Source of the DNA: Gemmatimonadota bacterium
GTDB lineage: Bacteria; Gemmatimonadota; Gemmatimonadetes; Gemmatimonadales; GWC2-71-9
NCBI GenBank assembly: GCA_009692115.1
Contig: SHZU01000004.1
Location: 1 to 64,000 of the forward strand
Length of the DNA stretch: 64,000 nt
Direction of reading: 5' to 3'
The translations under genes and the position numbers were made by a program. The notes beneath the pieces are model-generated. The model had not been told where the DNA came from and ran no database searches. It saw only the letters and a program-made list of their open reading frames with translations. The stretch's first letter is position 1, and the number at the start of each line of letters is the position of its first letter. Below, in pieces: positions 16,962 through 25,236 of this stretch.

Positions 16962-19500
16962 ATGCTCCGATCGATGCTGGCCCGGCTTTGGGCCCTGCTG
17001 CTCCGGACCCGGCACGAGGCTGAACTGGAAGAAGAACTGCGGTACCTCCACGACCGGGAAATCGCGCGCAACGTCGCGGCGGGGATGTCGGCGCCGGAGG
17101 CCCGGGCCGCCGCCCGCGAGGCGTGGCGCTGGCGTTGGCTCGACGAAATCCGCCAAGACATCCTCTTCGCGCTTCGAGGCTATCGTCGCGAACCCTCGCT
17201 CGTGCTCACCGTCATGCTGACCATTGGGCTCGGCGTCGGTCTCAATGCCGCGGCCTTCACGCTCTTCAATGCCTATGTCCTCAGGCCTGCGCCGGTCCGT
17301 GATCCCGCGTCATTGCAGGAGATCGTGTGGAACAGCAAAGGCAAGCTGGCCCACCGGTTCAGCTGGGATCAGTACGGTGAGCTCGCCACCCTTCCGGTCG
17401 TCGCCGAGGCGCTGGGCTACCGCGATATCTCCACCCGGTTCGAGCGCCGGCAGGTGGCCGGCCAATTCGTCACCGGCAATTACTTCTCGATGCTCGGCGT
17501 CGGTCCGATCCTTGGACGGGTGCTCCAGGGCGACGATGCCGCATCGCCAGGCTCGGCGCCGGTGGCGGTGCTGAATCACCGGTTCTGGGTGTCCTCGTTT
17601 GGGGCCGATTCGAGTGTTGTCGGCCGGATCTTGTGAATCCGCGGGGTCAGCCTCGCCATCATCGGCGTTGCCCCTAAGGATTTCGACGGATTGGAGGCTA
17701 CGCCCCCCGACTTCTGGGTCCCGATCACGATGGCCCCGATCGTCGAGAACCGAACCGATCTGTTCACCCCCAATCAAGCTGACATGGCCTCGGTGGTCGC
17801 CCGGTTCCGGCCCGGGGTCAGTCTCACGCAAGCGGGCAAGGCGCTCGAACAGTGGCTCCGCCAAACCACCGCTGACCGGCCCGAGGCCGACCGGGTGACC
17901 GGCGTCCAGCTCGAGTCGCGGGCCACCCCGAATCCATTTTCGGCAGGGACGAACCTGGCGCTGATGCCGATCGTCGTGGCGTTTGTGATGGTCTTGCTCA
18001 CCGCCTGCGCCAACGTGGCCAGCATGATGGTGGCCCGAGGCGTGGCCCGGCAGAGAGAAATCGGAATTCGGTTGGCCATCGGTGCCGGGCGCCGGCGCCT
18101 GATCCGATAGTTGCTCACCGAGAGTTTGGTCCTTGCGGTGCCGGCGGCCGTGGCTGGATTGCTGATCTCCCGCCTGATCGTGGGCGGATCCCTCGCCGTC
18201 CTGTTCGCGACCATACCGGAGATGTTCGTGGGCCAGCTCCGGGTGACCTCGCTCGAATCCGACGTCAGGGTCTACCTCTTCATGGTGACGGCGTCGGCTG
18301 GGGCGGCGGTGATTTTCGGCCTGATCCCCGCGTTTCAGGCGACCCGGCCCGTGGCCCGGGAGACGCGGGGATCATCCCGGGTCCGGCGGACCTTGGTCGT
18401 GGGCCAGATCGCGGTGGCGGCGTTACTGCTGATCACGACCGGCGTTCTCCTCCGCGGATCCAAGCGGGCGGAGCGGCTGGACCTCGGATTCAAGACCGAG
18501 GGGGTCTTGGTTCTCGATCTCAATCCGACCGTCCGAGGCCGGGTGACCGAACGCCTCCGCCAGCTTCCCGAGGTCCGGATCATCGCCGCGACCAATACCG
18601 TTCCGTTGGTGAGTGGGCTCCGGAGCGTCGGAATCCAACCGGTGCCAGGCGGCCCGGTGCAGAGTGCGGTTTCGTTGTCGGTATCGGCCGGCTTCTTCGA
18701 TCTCCTGCAGATCGCCCTGATCCGGGGCCGCGGGTTCGGCGACGACGAAGGCCAAGCCGGTGCCGCGGTGGCGGTCGCCAACGAGATGTTGGCCCGCCAG
18801 CTTTGGAATGGGCTGGCGCCGATCGACCAAACATTTCTGGTGATCGAAGGGACGGCACCTCCGCGGGCGGTTCGGGTGGTCGGTGTGGTGCCTGACATGG
18901 TGATCGGTTGGGTCGGTGAGCGGGCCCGCCCAACCGCCTTTTTTTCCGACGTCCCTGTCCGCGCCTGGTACCAGCGTCTTGATGCGGGTCGACGACGATT
19001 CACCCGCAGCTCAGCTGGCCCTCGAGGAAACCCTCACCCAAGTCGATCCGGCCTCGACCGAGAACCTCTTCTCGATGGCCGATGTCATGGCGGTGTCGAG
19101 CTATCCGTACCGGCTCGCCTATTGGATCGGTGCCTCGATCGGGCTGGTCGCCCTGTTGCTCGCGCTGACCGGCGTCTACGGGATGATGGCGTTCGTGGTC
19201 GCGGAACGGACCCGGGAAATCGGGGTTCGGCTCGCGCTGGACTCGAGTCGGACCCGGGTGGTCCGATTGATCATGGGCGAGAGCGCCCGGTTGTTCGCGA
19301 TCGGGATGGGGATCGCGATCCCGCTGGCCATCGGTGCCGCGGCTGCGGTGGCGAGCGCTCTTGAGGTCATGGATGTCTTCGACCCCGTTGGGTACGTCGG
19401 CGGTGCGGCCGTCGTCCTGCTGGCGTGCGCGACCGGGGCCTTGATTCCGTCCCGGCGGGCGGCCCAAGTCGAACCGCTCGAGGCGATCCGGGCCGACTGA
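16962..19500 (+). pseudogene. MacB/FtsX-like ABC permease (ADOP family), broken at three points
   Basis: Joined frames give a full-length permease of about 845 residues: an N-terminal RHEAELEEELRYLHDRE segment as in the acidobacterial duplicated-permease family, then two MacB periplasmic-core plus FtsX-domain units (ANVASMMVARGVARQREIGI and VVAERTREIGVRLAL). Breaks: TGA at 17634-17636 where CGA (Arg) is expected; TAG at 18108-18110 where CAG (Gln) is expected; and a run of seven T near 18939-18947 where six would keep the frame (TAFFPTSLSAPG). Both stops are C-to-T changes. The frames stay open elsewhere, so decay is recent, or one break could be a sequencing error; two nonsense codons make real inactivation likely. 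Confidence 0.85.
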
Positions 19501-19510
19501 TCGGGCCGGG

Positions 19511-20533
19511 CTAGTGAACCGGCGGGGCCGGAACCGGGTTCTGCACCAGGCCCACCACTCGGCGGACCGCGGCGATGACGATGTCGGGCCGGTCGTACTG
19601 GATATAGTGGGTGGCATCCGGCACCAGAACGTGCTCGCTCTGGGTCGACCACGAGGCTTCTTCCTCGTGCATCGTTTTCCAGGCCGCCTGAAACCGCACA
19701 CTTTCCTCCTGGCTCATTTTCAGTGCCTTCAGCTGATTCGTGTCGGTCGGTGCCATGGCGGTCAGCACCACCAGCGGCCGATTCCCCAACTCACGAAACG
19801 TTCCCGCCTGGGCCATGCTCGACTCGAGCGCGTCCATCTCCTCGAGCATTGGCCCAATAGAGGTCGGCGCGTAGGCCGCCTTGGCTTGACCCACGGAGTC
19901 CGCCGCCGCCGCGCCGGGCATGGCGACCCGGACGACGCCGGCCCACGCGAACGCCGCCGCCGCCCGAAGCGGCCCAACCGGCGGTTCGAGCTTCCGGCCC
20001 AGCACGTCGTTGAATCGTTGGAATTGCTCAGGGTGTGAGGCGTCGACAAACACCAATCCCGCCACCTCGGCCGGATGGAGTTTGGTGAAGGTCATAATGT
20101 ACGGCCCGCCCAGTGAGTGGCCGACCATGACGTAGGGCGGCTTTTCTCCGGCCGTCGTCAGTACGGCATGGAGGTCGGCGGCGACGGTCGTGGCATCTTG
20201 CTGATTCGGGTTGTCGTCGCTCCACATCATTCCGGCCCGGCTATAGGCGCAGGTGCGAGTGGTGACCGCGATCGAATCGTGGACCTTGGCCCACGCGAGC
20301 GACCCGTTCATGTCGAGGCCCGCTTCCAGGACCACGATGGGCAGGCCGCTGCCGCGGCAGTCGAGGTGAATCCTCCGCCCGCCGATGTCGACCAGTTGTC
20401 CCGGAGCCGGGTGGTTGGCGGCCGCTTGGCGCCGCATCCTGGCTTCGTAACCCGCACCGATCACGATCGCGGCCGCGAGCAGCGCCAGCGCGCCGAGCCC
20501 GAGGCGTTTGCCCCATCGTTTGAATGTTGTCAT
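19511..20533 (-). CDS. Alpha/beta hydrolase, membrane-anchored or secreted
   Basis: 340 residues with one N-terminal hydrophobic helix (about 12-28) and then a classical hydrolase fold: VVLEAGLDMNGSLAW (oxyanion strand), GHSLGG nucleophile elbow (Ser about 140), the acid in VFVDASHPEQF, and a late DATHYIQ histidine. Similar proteins are annotated as haloalkane-dehalogenase- or proline-iminopeptidase-like esterases; the substrate is not identifiable. Its ATG overlaps the stop of the upstream M28 peptidase (ATGA, 20530-20533), forming a two-gene hydrolase operon. Confidence 0.85.
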   Translation of the reverse strand: MTTFKRWGKRLGLGALALLAAAIVIGAGYEARMRRQAAANHPAPGQLVDIGGRRIHLDCRGSGLPIVVLEAGLDMNGSLAWAKVHDSIAVTTRTCAYSRAGMMWSDDNPNQQDATTVAADLHAVLTTAGEKPPYVMVGHSLGGPYIMTFTKLHPAEVAGLVFVDASHPEQFQRFNDVLGRKLEPPVGPLRAAAAFAWAGVVRVAMPGAAAADSVGQAKAAYAPTSIGPMLEEMDALESSMAQAGTFRELGNRPLVVLTAMAPTDTNQLKALKMSQEESVRFQAAWKTMHEEEASWSTQSEHVLVPDATHYIQYDRPDIVIAAVRRVVGLVQNPVPAPPVH

Positions 20534-21855
20534 CGGGTCCCTCCAGAAGTTGGAAACGTCACCAGCGATTCGTTCCCGTCGGGGCCGACACTGGCCACAC
20601 CAAAGAGATGATCATCGATCAGAATACCGTCGAGCGTGAACTGCGTCACCGCCCCAATGTAGCGCGACTGGCTCCAGATCGGATCGGTGGTGTCCCGCCA
20701 GTAGATCCTGTAGCCGGTCGCGCCTGGCGCGGCCTGCCAACTCAGGGCGGTCGACGCGCTGACCCCGCCCCGAAGCCTGACGGCCGTCGGCGGCGGTGGG
20801 GCCGAGGCCAACGCGGCGAGTGCCGCGACGTTCACGCCAGCGATCCGGGCCGCATAGGGGAAGTCGGCCCTCTCGGGCACGTCGCCATACGCGATGCCGC
20901 CCTCGGTCCGGATATTCTGATGCTGGCGGTTGTAGTTCTCGTACGCTTCGGTAATCCGGACGGCCGCGAAGCCGGCATCGTTGAAAGCCCGGTGATCGCC
21001 GCCCCGTCCGAACCGATCGAGGCGGTACACCAACTTCGGCCGCATCATCGGCAAGACCTGCCGGGCGATCGCGTGGACGTAGCGGGCCAATTGGCGCGAC
21101 GGGCCGTCGATCTCTCCACCGGTTACCCGGCGTCCGCGCCGTTCGTCCTCGGGTTCGGTGGCAGCGGTCGGCTCCGAGAAGATCCGGAAGGTGAGGTTGT
21201 CCACCTGGCCTCCAATGCCCTCGCTGTTGCCCACAATGTCGTTGTTCAGCACGCCTTCGATCTGCCAGCCTTGGCTTTTGGCGTACCTGGCGAGTTGTTG
21301 CCCGCCGAGCAGGCCCTGCTCTTCGCCGGCCAGGGCGCCATAAACGATGGTCTTGGCGAACTTCTGCTTCGACAGGAGCCGGGCCGCCTCGATGACCGCC
21401 GCCGTCCCGCTCGCGTCATCGACCGCGCCCGGGGCATCCGAGGTCGCGTCGTTAGGGTCGGAGGCCCGCGAGTCGTAGTGGCCGGTGATCAGCACGTAGC
21501 GATCGGGGGAGGTCTGCCCCCGTTGGATCGCGATGACGTTGACGAGTTCCACGTCCTTGGTAATCCGGTTCTCGGGGCCGGCCTTGAGGAAGCCGCGGTC
21601 GTACCGGACCTCGAGGCATCCGCCGCATTCCCCGGCGATTCGGTCGAACTCGGACTTGATCCACCGCCGGGCGGCGCCGATCCCGCGGGTGGCCGAGACG
21701 GTATCGGAGAGGGTGTGACGGGTGCCGAAGCCCACCAACTTCCGGACCGTGGCTTCGGTCGCGGCGGCGGAAATGCCGCGAGCCAGATCGTAGAGGCGGG
21801 GGTCGTGGCTCGCCGGCGTCTGGGCGGCCAGGAGCGCGAGGAGGAGAATTGGCAT
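20530..21855 (-). CDS. M28-family zinc aminopeptidase with C-terminal fibronectin-like domain
   Basis: 441 residues: a short signal peptide (MPILLLALLAAQTPA), then a peptidase M28 domain with the two-zinc site residues in ITGHYDSRA, VDDASGT, GEEQGLLG, NNDIVG and the last His region (GGDHRAFND). Residues about 345-430 (PTAVRLRG onward, with LSWQAAPGATGYRIYWRD) form a fibronectin type III-like module, probably for binding. It removes N-terminal residues from extracellular peptides. A TAGATT hexamer ends 6 nt before the ATG, indicating a leaderless mRNA. The promoter region is shared back-to-back with the Rieske oxygenase gene. Confidence 0.9.
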   Translation of the reverse strand: MPILLLALLAAQTPASHDPRLYDLARGISAAATEATVRKLVGFGTRHTLSDTVSATRGIGAARRWIKSEFDRIAGECGGCLEVRYDRGFLKAGPENRITKDVELVNVIAIQRGQTSPDRYVLITGHYDSRASDPNDATSDAPGAVDDASGTAAVIEAARLLSKQKFAKTIVYGALAGEEQGLLGGQQLARYAKSQGWQIEGVLNNDIVGNSEGIGGQVDNLTFRIFSEPTAATEPEDERRGRRVTGGEIDGPSRQLARYVHAIARQVLPMMRPKLVYRLDRFGRGGDHRAFNDAGFAAVRITEAYENYNRQHQNIRTEGGIAYGDVPERADFPYAARIAGVNVAALAALASAPPPPTAVRLRGGVSASTALSWQAAPGATGYRIYWRDTTDPIWSQSRYIGAVTQFTLDGILIDDHLFGVASVGPDGNESLVTFPTSGGTR

Positions 21856-21861
21856 GGCGGA

Positions 21862-21867
21862 AATCTA
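21862..21867 (-). promoter_or_regulatory. -10 element giving a leaderless M28 mRNA
   Basis: TAGATT on the minus strand ends exactly 6 nt before the ATG at 21855. Confidence 0.5.
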
Positions 21868-21909
21868 TCGATTCTTTCGGATCGAGTAACCGGCCCGGTC
21901 GGATTCGCC

Positions 21910-21915
21910 TATCTT
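21910..21915 (+). promoter_or_regulatory. -10 element giving a leaderless Rieske oxygenase mRNA
   Basis: TATCTT ends exactly 6 nt before the ATG at 21922. No SD is present. Confidence 0.5.
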
Positions 21916-21921
21916 TGCGCG

Positions 21922-23040
21922 ATGAACGGAAGTCCGCCTGAAACGCTCCCCGACCTTGCCGATGCCGACCTGGCGATCGTTCCGGTGGAGCGCTCCGACA
22001 CGGCGCCATCCACCTGGTACGTCGACCCCCGCTGGCACGCCGTCGATCGCGACGCGGTCCTCGCGACCACATGGCAGGGGGTTGGTCACGTCTCAATGGT
22101 CGAGGGTCCGGGGGCCTACTTCCTGGCCACGGTCGCGGACAATCCGATTCTGGTCATCCGCGACAAGGACGGAATCCTCCGCGCGTTTTACAACGTGTGC
22201 CGTCATCGGGGCGGGCCGCTGGCCCTCGAACCCGCCGGCTGCGTCAAGGCGTTGACCTGCAAATACCACGGCTGGACCTATCAGTTGGATGGTGCGCTCC
22301 GCGGCGTGCCCCAGTTCGATCGGACCGAGTTGTTCGACAAGAAGGACTTCGGGCTGGTGCCCGTCGCGGTCGATGTCTGGGAAGGCTTCGTGTTCGTGTG
22401 CCTCGAACCAGCGCACGCGCCCCCGCTGGCCGAGGTCTTTGGGGGGATTGCCGAGCGGATTCGGCCTAACCGCCTGACGACCAAGCGGCTGGTTCGCCGG
22501 GTCGACTACGACGTCGAGGCCAACTGGAAGGTGTATGTCGACAACTTCCTCGAAGGCTATCACATTCCCCACGTCCATCCGGAACTCAACAAGGCCCTCG
22601 ACTACCTCGCCTACCGGACGGAGCTCGGCCCCTGGTACAACCTCCAGCACAGTCCACTCAAGGACGACAACGTCTACACCAAGGACGCCGGTGGCGAGGC
22701 GTTCTACTATTGGGTCTATCCGAACTTCATGCTCAATATTCTGCCCCATCGAGTCCAAACAAACCTGGTGCTGCCGAATGGACCCGACCGGTGCAAGGTT
22801 ATTTTCTGGTACTATTACGACGAGCCCGATGCCCCGGGCCGGGCCGAGCAGATCGCCGCCGACGTCGAGTACAGCGACATGGTGCAGGCCGAAGACCGGG
22901 AGATTTGCCATCAGGTCCATCGCGGCCTCGGGTCCCGAGGGTATCACCGGGGCCGTCTCTCTCCGGACATGGAGTCCGGGGTCTATCATTTCCAGTGTCT
23001 GCTGAAGCAGTCCTACCGCCGGTGGCGCGATAACCGATAA
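21922..23040 (+). CDS. Rieske non-heme iron oxygenase, alpha-subunit type
   Basis: 372 residues. The Rieske [2Fe-2S] motif is intact: NVCRHRGG (Cys about 93, His 95) and CKYHGW (Cys about 113, His 116). The mononuclear iron site is in DNFLEGYHIPHVHPEL (His about 214 and 219, bridging acid nearby). Overall it resembles choline monooxygenase/carnitine or aromatic-ring-hydroxylating oxygenases. No reductase or ferredoxin gene is adjacent, so electron donors must be encoded elsewhere. It is followed after 13 bp by an amino-acid permease, which favours a quaternary amine or amino-acid-like substrate over an aromatic one; this is inference. Confidence 0.9.
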   Translation: MNGSPPETLPDLADADLAIVPVERSDTAPSTWYVDPRWHAVDRDAVLATTWQGVGHVSMVEGPGAYFLATVADNPILVIRDKDGILRAFYNVCRHRGGPLALEPAGCVKALTCKYHGWTYQLDGALRGVPQFDRTELFDKKDFGLVPVAVDVWEGFVFVCLEPAHAPPLAEVFGGIAERIRPNRLTTKRLVRRVDYDVEANWKVYVDNFLEGYHIPHVHPELNKALDYLAYRTELGPWYNLQHSPLKDDNVYTKDAGGEAFYYWVYPNFMLNILPHRVQTNLVLPNGPDRCKVIFWYYYDEPDAPGRAEQIAADVEYSDMVQAEDREICHQVHRGLGSRGYHRGRLSPDMESGVYHFQCLLKQSYRRWRDNR

Positions 23041-23053
23041 CCTACGAGGCCCA

Positions 23054-24397
23054 TTGTCCGACGAACTCAAGCCAGAGCTGGGCCTTCTCGACGCGACGAT
23101 GATCAACGTCGGCACCATGATCGCGTCGTCGATCTTCTTGGTGCCGGCTTCGATCGCGGCCTATTTCAGCGGCGTGTTCCCGACGATGTTGGTGTGGGTC
23201 GTCGGGGCGGTGGTGTCGCTCTGTGGGGCGCTTTGTGTGGCCGAGCTCGGCGCCGCGATGCCGAGAGCCGGCGGGCAGTTCGCTTGGCTGAAGCGGATCT
23301 ACGGGCCCGTCTGGGGTTATCTGTACGGCTGGGCCGGTTCGGTCATCATCAATCCCGGCTCGGTGGCGGCGGTGGCGGTCGGGTTCGCGACCTACCTGGC
23401 GTATTTCATCCCCATGGGGGCCGTCGGTGTCAAAGTGGTGGCGGTCGCCTCGATCATGGGGCTCACCGTCCTCAACTGCTTTGGATTGAAGCTCGGTGCC
23501 CTGATCCAGAACATCTTTACCATCGTAAAGATCGCGGCCGTGATGGGGTTCATCGCCGCTTGCTTCTTGATTCCGGGCGGGTCGGCGGCCAACCTGCAGC
23601 CATTCTGGACATCCGAACCGATCGGAAGTCTGGCGGCCCCATTCGGCGCGGCCATGGTGCTGGTGCTCTACGCCTACGACGGATGGATCGAGATCACGTA
23701 CGTCGGTAGTGAAATGCGGCGGCCTGATCGTGATATGCCGCTCTCGATCATTCTGTCGACCGTCCTGGTGTCCGTGCTCTACATCGGCGCGGCCGTGGCG
23801 TTCACCTACGTGTTGGGTCATACCGCGGTCGGCCGGTCGCCCCGGGTCGCCGCCGACGCGATGACGGTTGTGCTGGGAACGGCCGGCGCGGCGTTGATTA
23901 CGACGGCGGTCCTGATGTCGACGTTAGGCGCGAATAACGGGATCATCCTTACCTCGGCCCGGATTCCGTTCGCCATGGCCAAGGACGGCCAGTTCTTTCA
24001 ATGGGCCGGGCAGGTAAGTCCGACGTACGCCGTGCCGGTGAAGGCGCTCGTGGCGCAAGGGGTGTGGAGTTCGCTTTTGGCCGTAAGCGGCACCTACAAT
24101 CAATTGGCCACCTACGTGGTGTTCGTGAGCTTCCTGTTCTACGGGATGTCCGCGGCGGGGGTGATCCTCCTCCGGAGGCGGGAACCGAATCTTCCCAGGC
24201 CGTACCGGGCCTGGGGGTATCCGCTCACGCCGATCGTGTTCGTGGTGTTTGCGGGCTATCTGATTTGGGACACCATCAAGCAGCAGCCCGTGGATTCGGC
24301 CATCGGGCTCGGCCTGCTCGGCGTGGGCCTGGTGTTCTACTACGCTCTGGGCTGGAACCGGGCCCCGGTTACGGAGTCGTCCCCATCAACGCCTTGA
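23054..24397 (+). CDS. APC-superfamily amino-acid permease
   Basis: 447 residues with about twelve membrane helices. The N-terminus (LGLLDATMINVGTMIASSIFL) holds the APC substrate/sodium-site motif on helix 1, and the YAYDGWIEITYVGSEMRRPD segment is typical of LAT/basic amino-acid antiporter-like members. It probably imports or exchanges an amino acid or amine. The start is TTG at 23054 with GAGG a few bases upstream. It lies 13 bp after the Rieske oxygenase and is likely co-transcribed with it. The 3' end overlaps the convergent DUF2231 gene by 29 bp. Confidence 0.87.
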   Translation: MSDELKPELGLLDATMINVGTMIASSIFLVPASIAAYFSGVFPTMLVWVVGAVVSLCGALCVAELGAAMPRAGGQFAWLKRIYGPVWGYLYGWAGSVIINPGSVAAVAVGFATYLAYFIPMGAVGVKVVAVASIMGLTVLNCFGLKLGALIQNIFTIVKIAAVMGFIAACFLIPGGSAANLQPFWTSEPIGSLAAPFGAAMVLVLYAYDGWIEITYVGSEMRRPDRDMPLSIILSTVLVSVLYIGAAVAFTYVLGHTAVGRSPRVAADAMTVVLGTAGAALITTAVLMSTLGANNGIILTSARIPFAMAKDGQFFQWAGQVSPTYAVPVKALVAQGVWSSLLAVSGTYNQLATYVVFVSFLFYGMSAAGVILLRRREPNLPRPYRAWGYPLTPIVFVVFAGYLIWDTIKQQPVDSAIGLGLLGVGLVFYYALGWNRAPVTESSPSTP

Positions 24398-25211
24398 TGG
24401 CTTGGTCAATCCGCTCGGCCGCCGTGGGGTTGGCGGCCTTGAAGGCTTCAAGCACCGCCCGGGCCGAGTCGACAGAACCGGACGCCTTGTAGGCGTCGGC
24501 GAGCAGGAAGACCTTCCGGAACTGGCTCCGCCGGTCGTCGCCCGGGTCAAAGGCATGGAGGGCCACCAGCGCGCCCGCGGCATCCTGCCGGTCTTTGATC
24601 TGCGACTCGATGACGGTGAGTTTCACGGTCAGGTCGTTAGGCATCCGGCGGGCCAACTCGTCGATCAGGCGCGCGGCCCCGTCTGCGTCACCGGCGGCCC
24701 GATCGGCCATGGCCCGGTTGTAGAGCCCCGCCACCAGCAAACGGGTCACGTCGGTCGTGTCGCCGGAGCGAAGCCCCGGGCCCCCCGCGTAGCTGTAGAC
24801 CAGCTCGCCCCCATGTTCTCCGGCCTCGTAGAGCGCGAACACCGCCCCGATGCCGGCCAAACCAGAAACTAGCCGGAGTGCCGCAGCCGACTTGTGCTTC
24901 CTGAACGCCAATCCGATCAGTTCGATTGCCCCGACGAGGAGCAGCATGTTGCGGGCCCGGTTGCCCCATTCCTCGTGCTCTTGGACTGCTTTGACCGCTC
25001 CGGGGATTCTCTCAACCGGTCCATGGGCTTGGTCACCCGATTCGGCCGTGGCATATCCGACGGCTCCGGCCGCGATGAGCATGGCCGCGGCCGCGGAGTT
25101 GGTCCAGCCGGCCTTGCCCGTGAGCGAAATCAGCCGGAACAACACGCCGACGATCCCGAGCACCATGGCAAAATGAACCAGTTGCGGATGAAAGACAGCA
25201 ATATCAGGCAT
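24369..25211 (-). CDS. DUF2231-type membrane protein with TPR-like C-terminus
   Basis: 280 residues. The first half has four hydrophobic helices beginning FHPQLVHFAMVLGIVG, the histidine-bearing motif (HPxxVHF) of DUF2231 proteins, which are thought to be haem-linked membrane proteins. The second half (about 150-280) is soluble, helical and TPR-like (LLVAGLYNRAMADRAAGDAD, AYKASGSVDSARAVLEAFKA). The fusion of the two is the odd point; it may scaffold a periplasmic complex. It starts 26 bp before the stop of the TonB-dependent receptor (25237) and is read in the same direction, so it probably belongs to that transcript. Confidence 0.75.
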   Translation of the reverse strand: MPDIAVFHPQLVHFAMVLGIVGVLFRLISLTGKAGWTNSAAAAMLIAAGAVGYATAESGDQAHGPVERIPGAVKAVQEHEEWGNRARNMLLLVGAIELIGLAFRKHKSAAALRLVSGLAGIGAVFALYEAGEHGGELVYSYAGGPGLRSGDTTDVTRLLVAGLYNRAMADRAAGDADGAARLIDELARRMPNDLTVKLTVIESQIKDRQDAAGALVALHAFDPGDDRRSQFRKVFLLADAYKASGSVDSARAVLEAFKAANPTAAERIDQAIKALMGTTP

Positions 25212-25236
25212 GGCGAGGTTCCTATTTTTCAGACTG

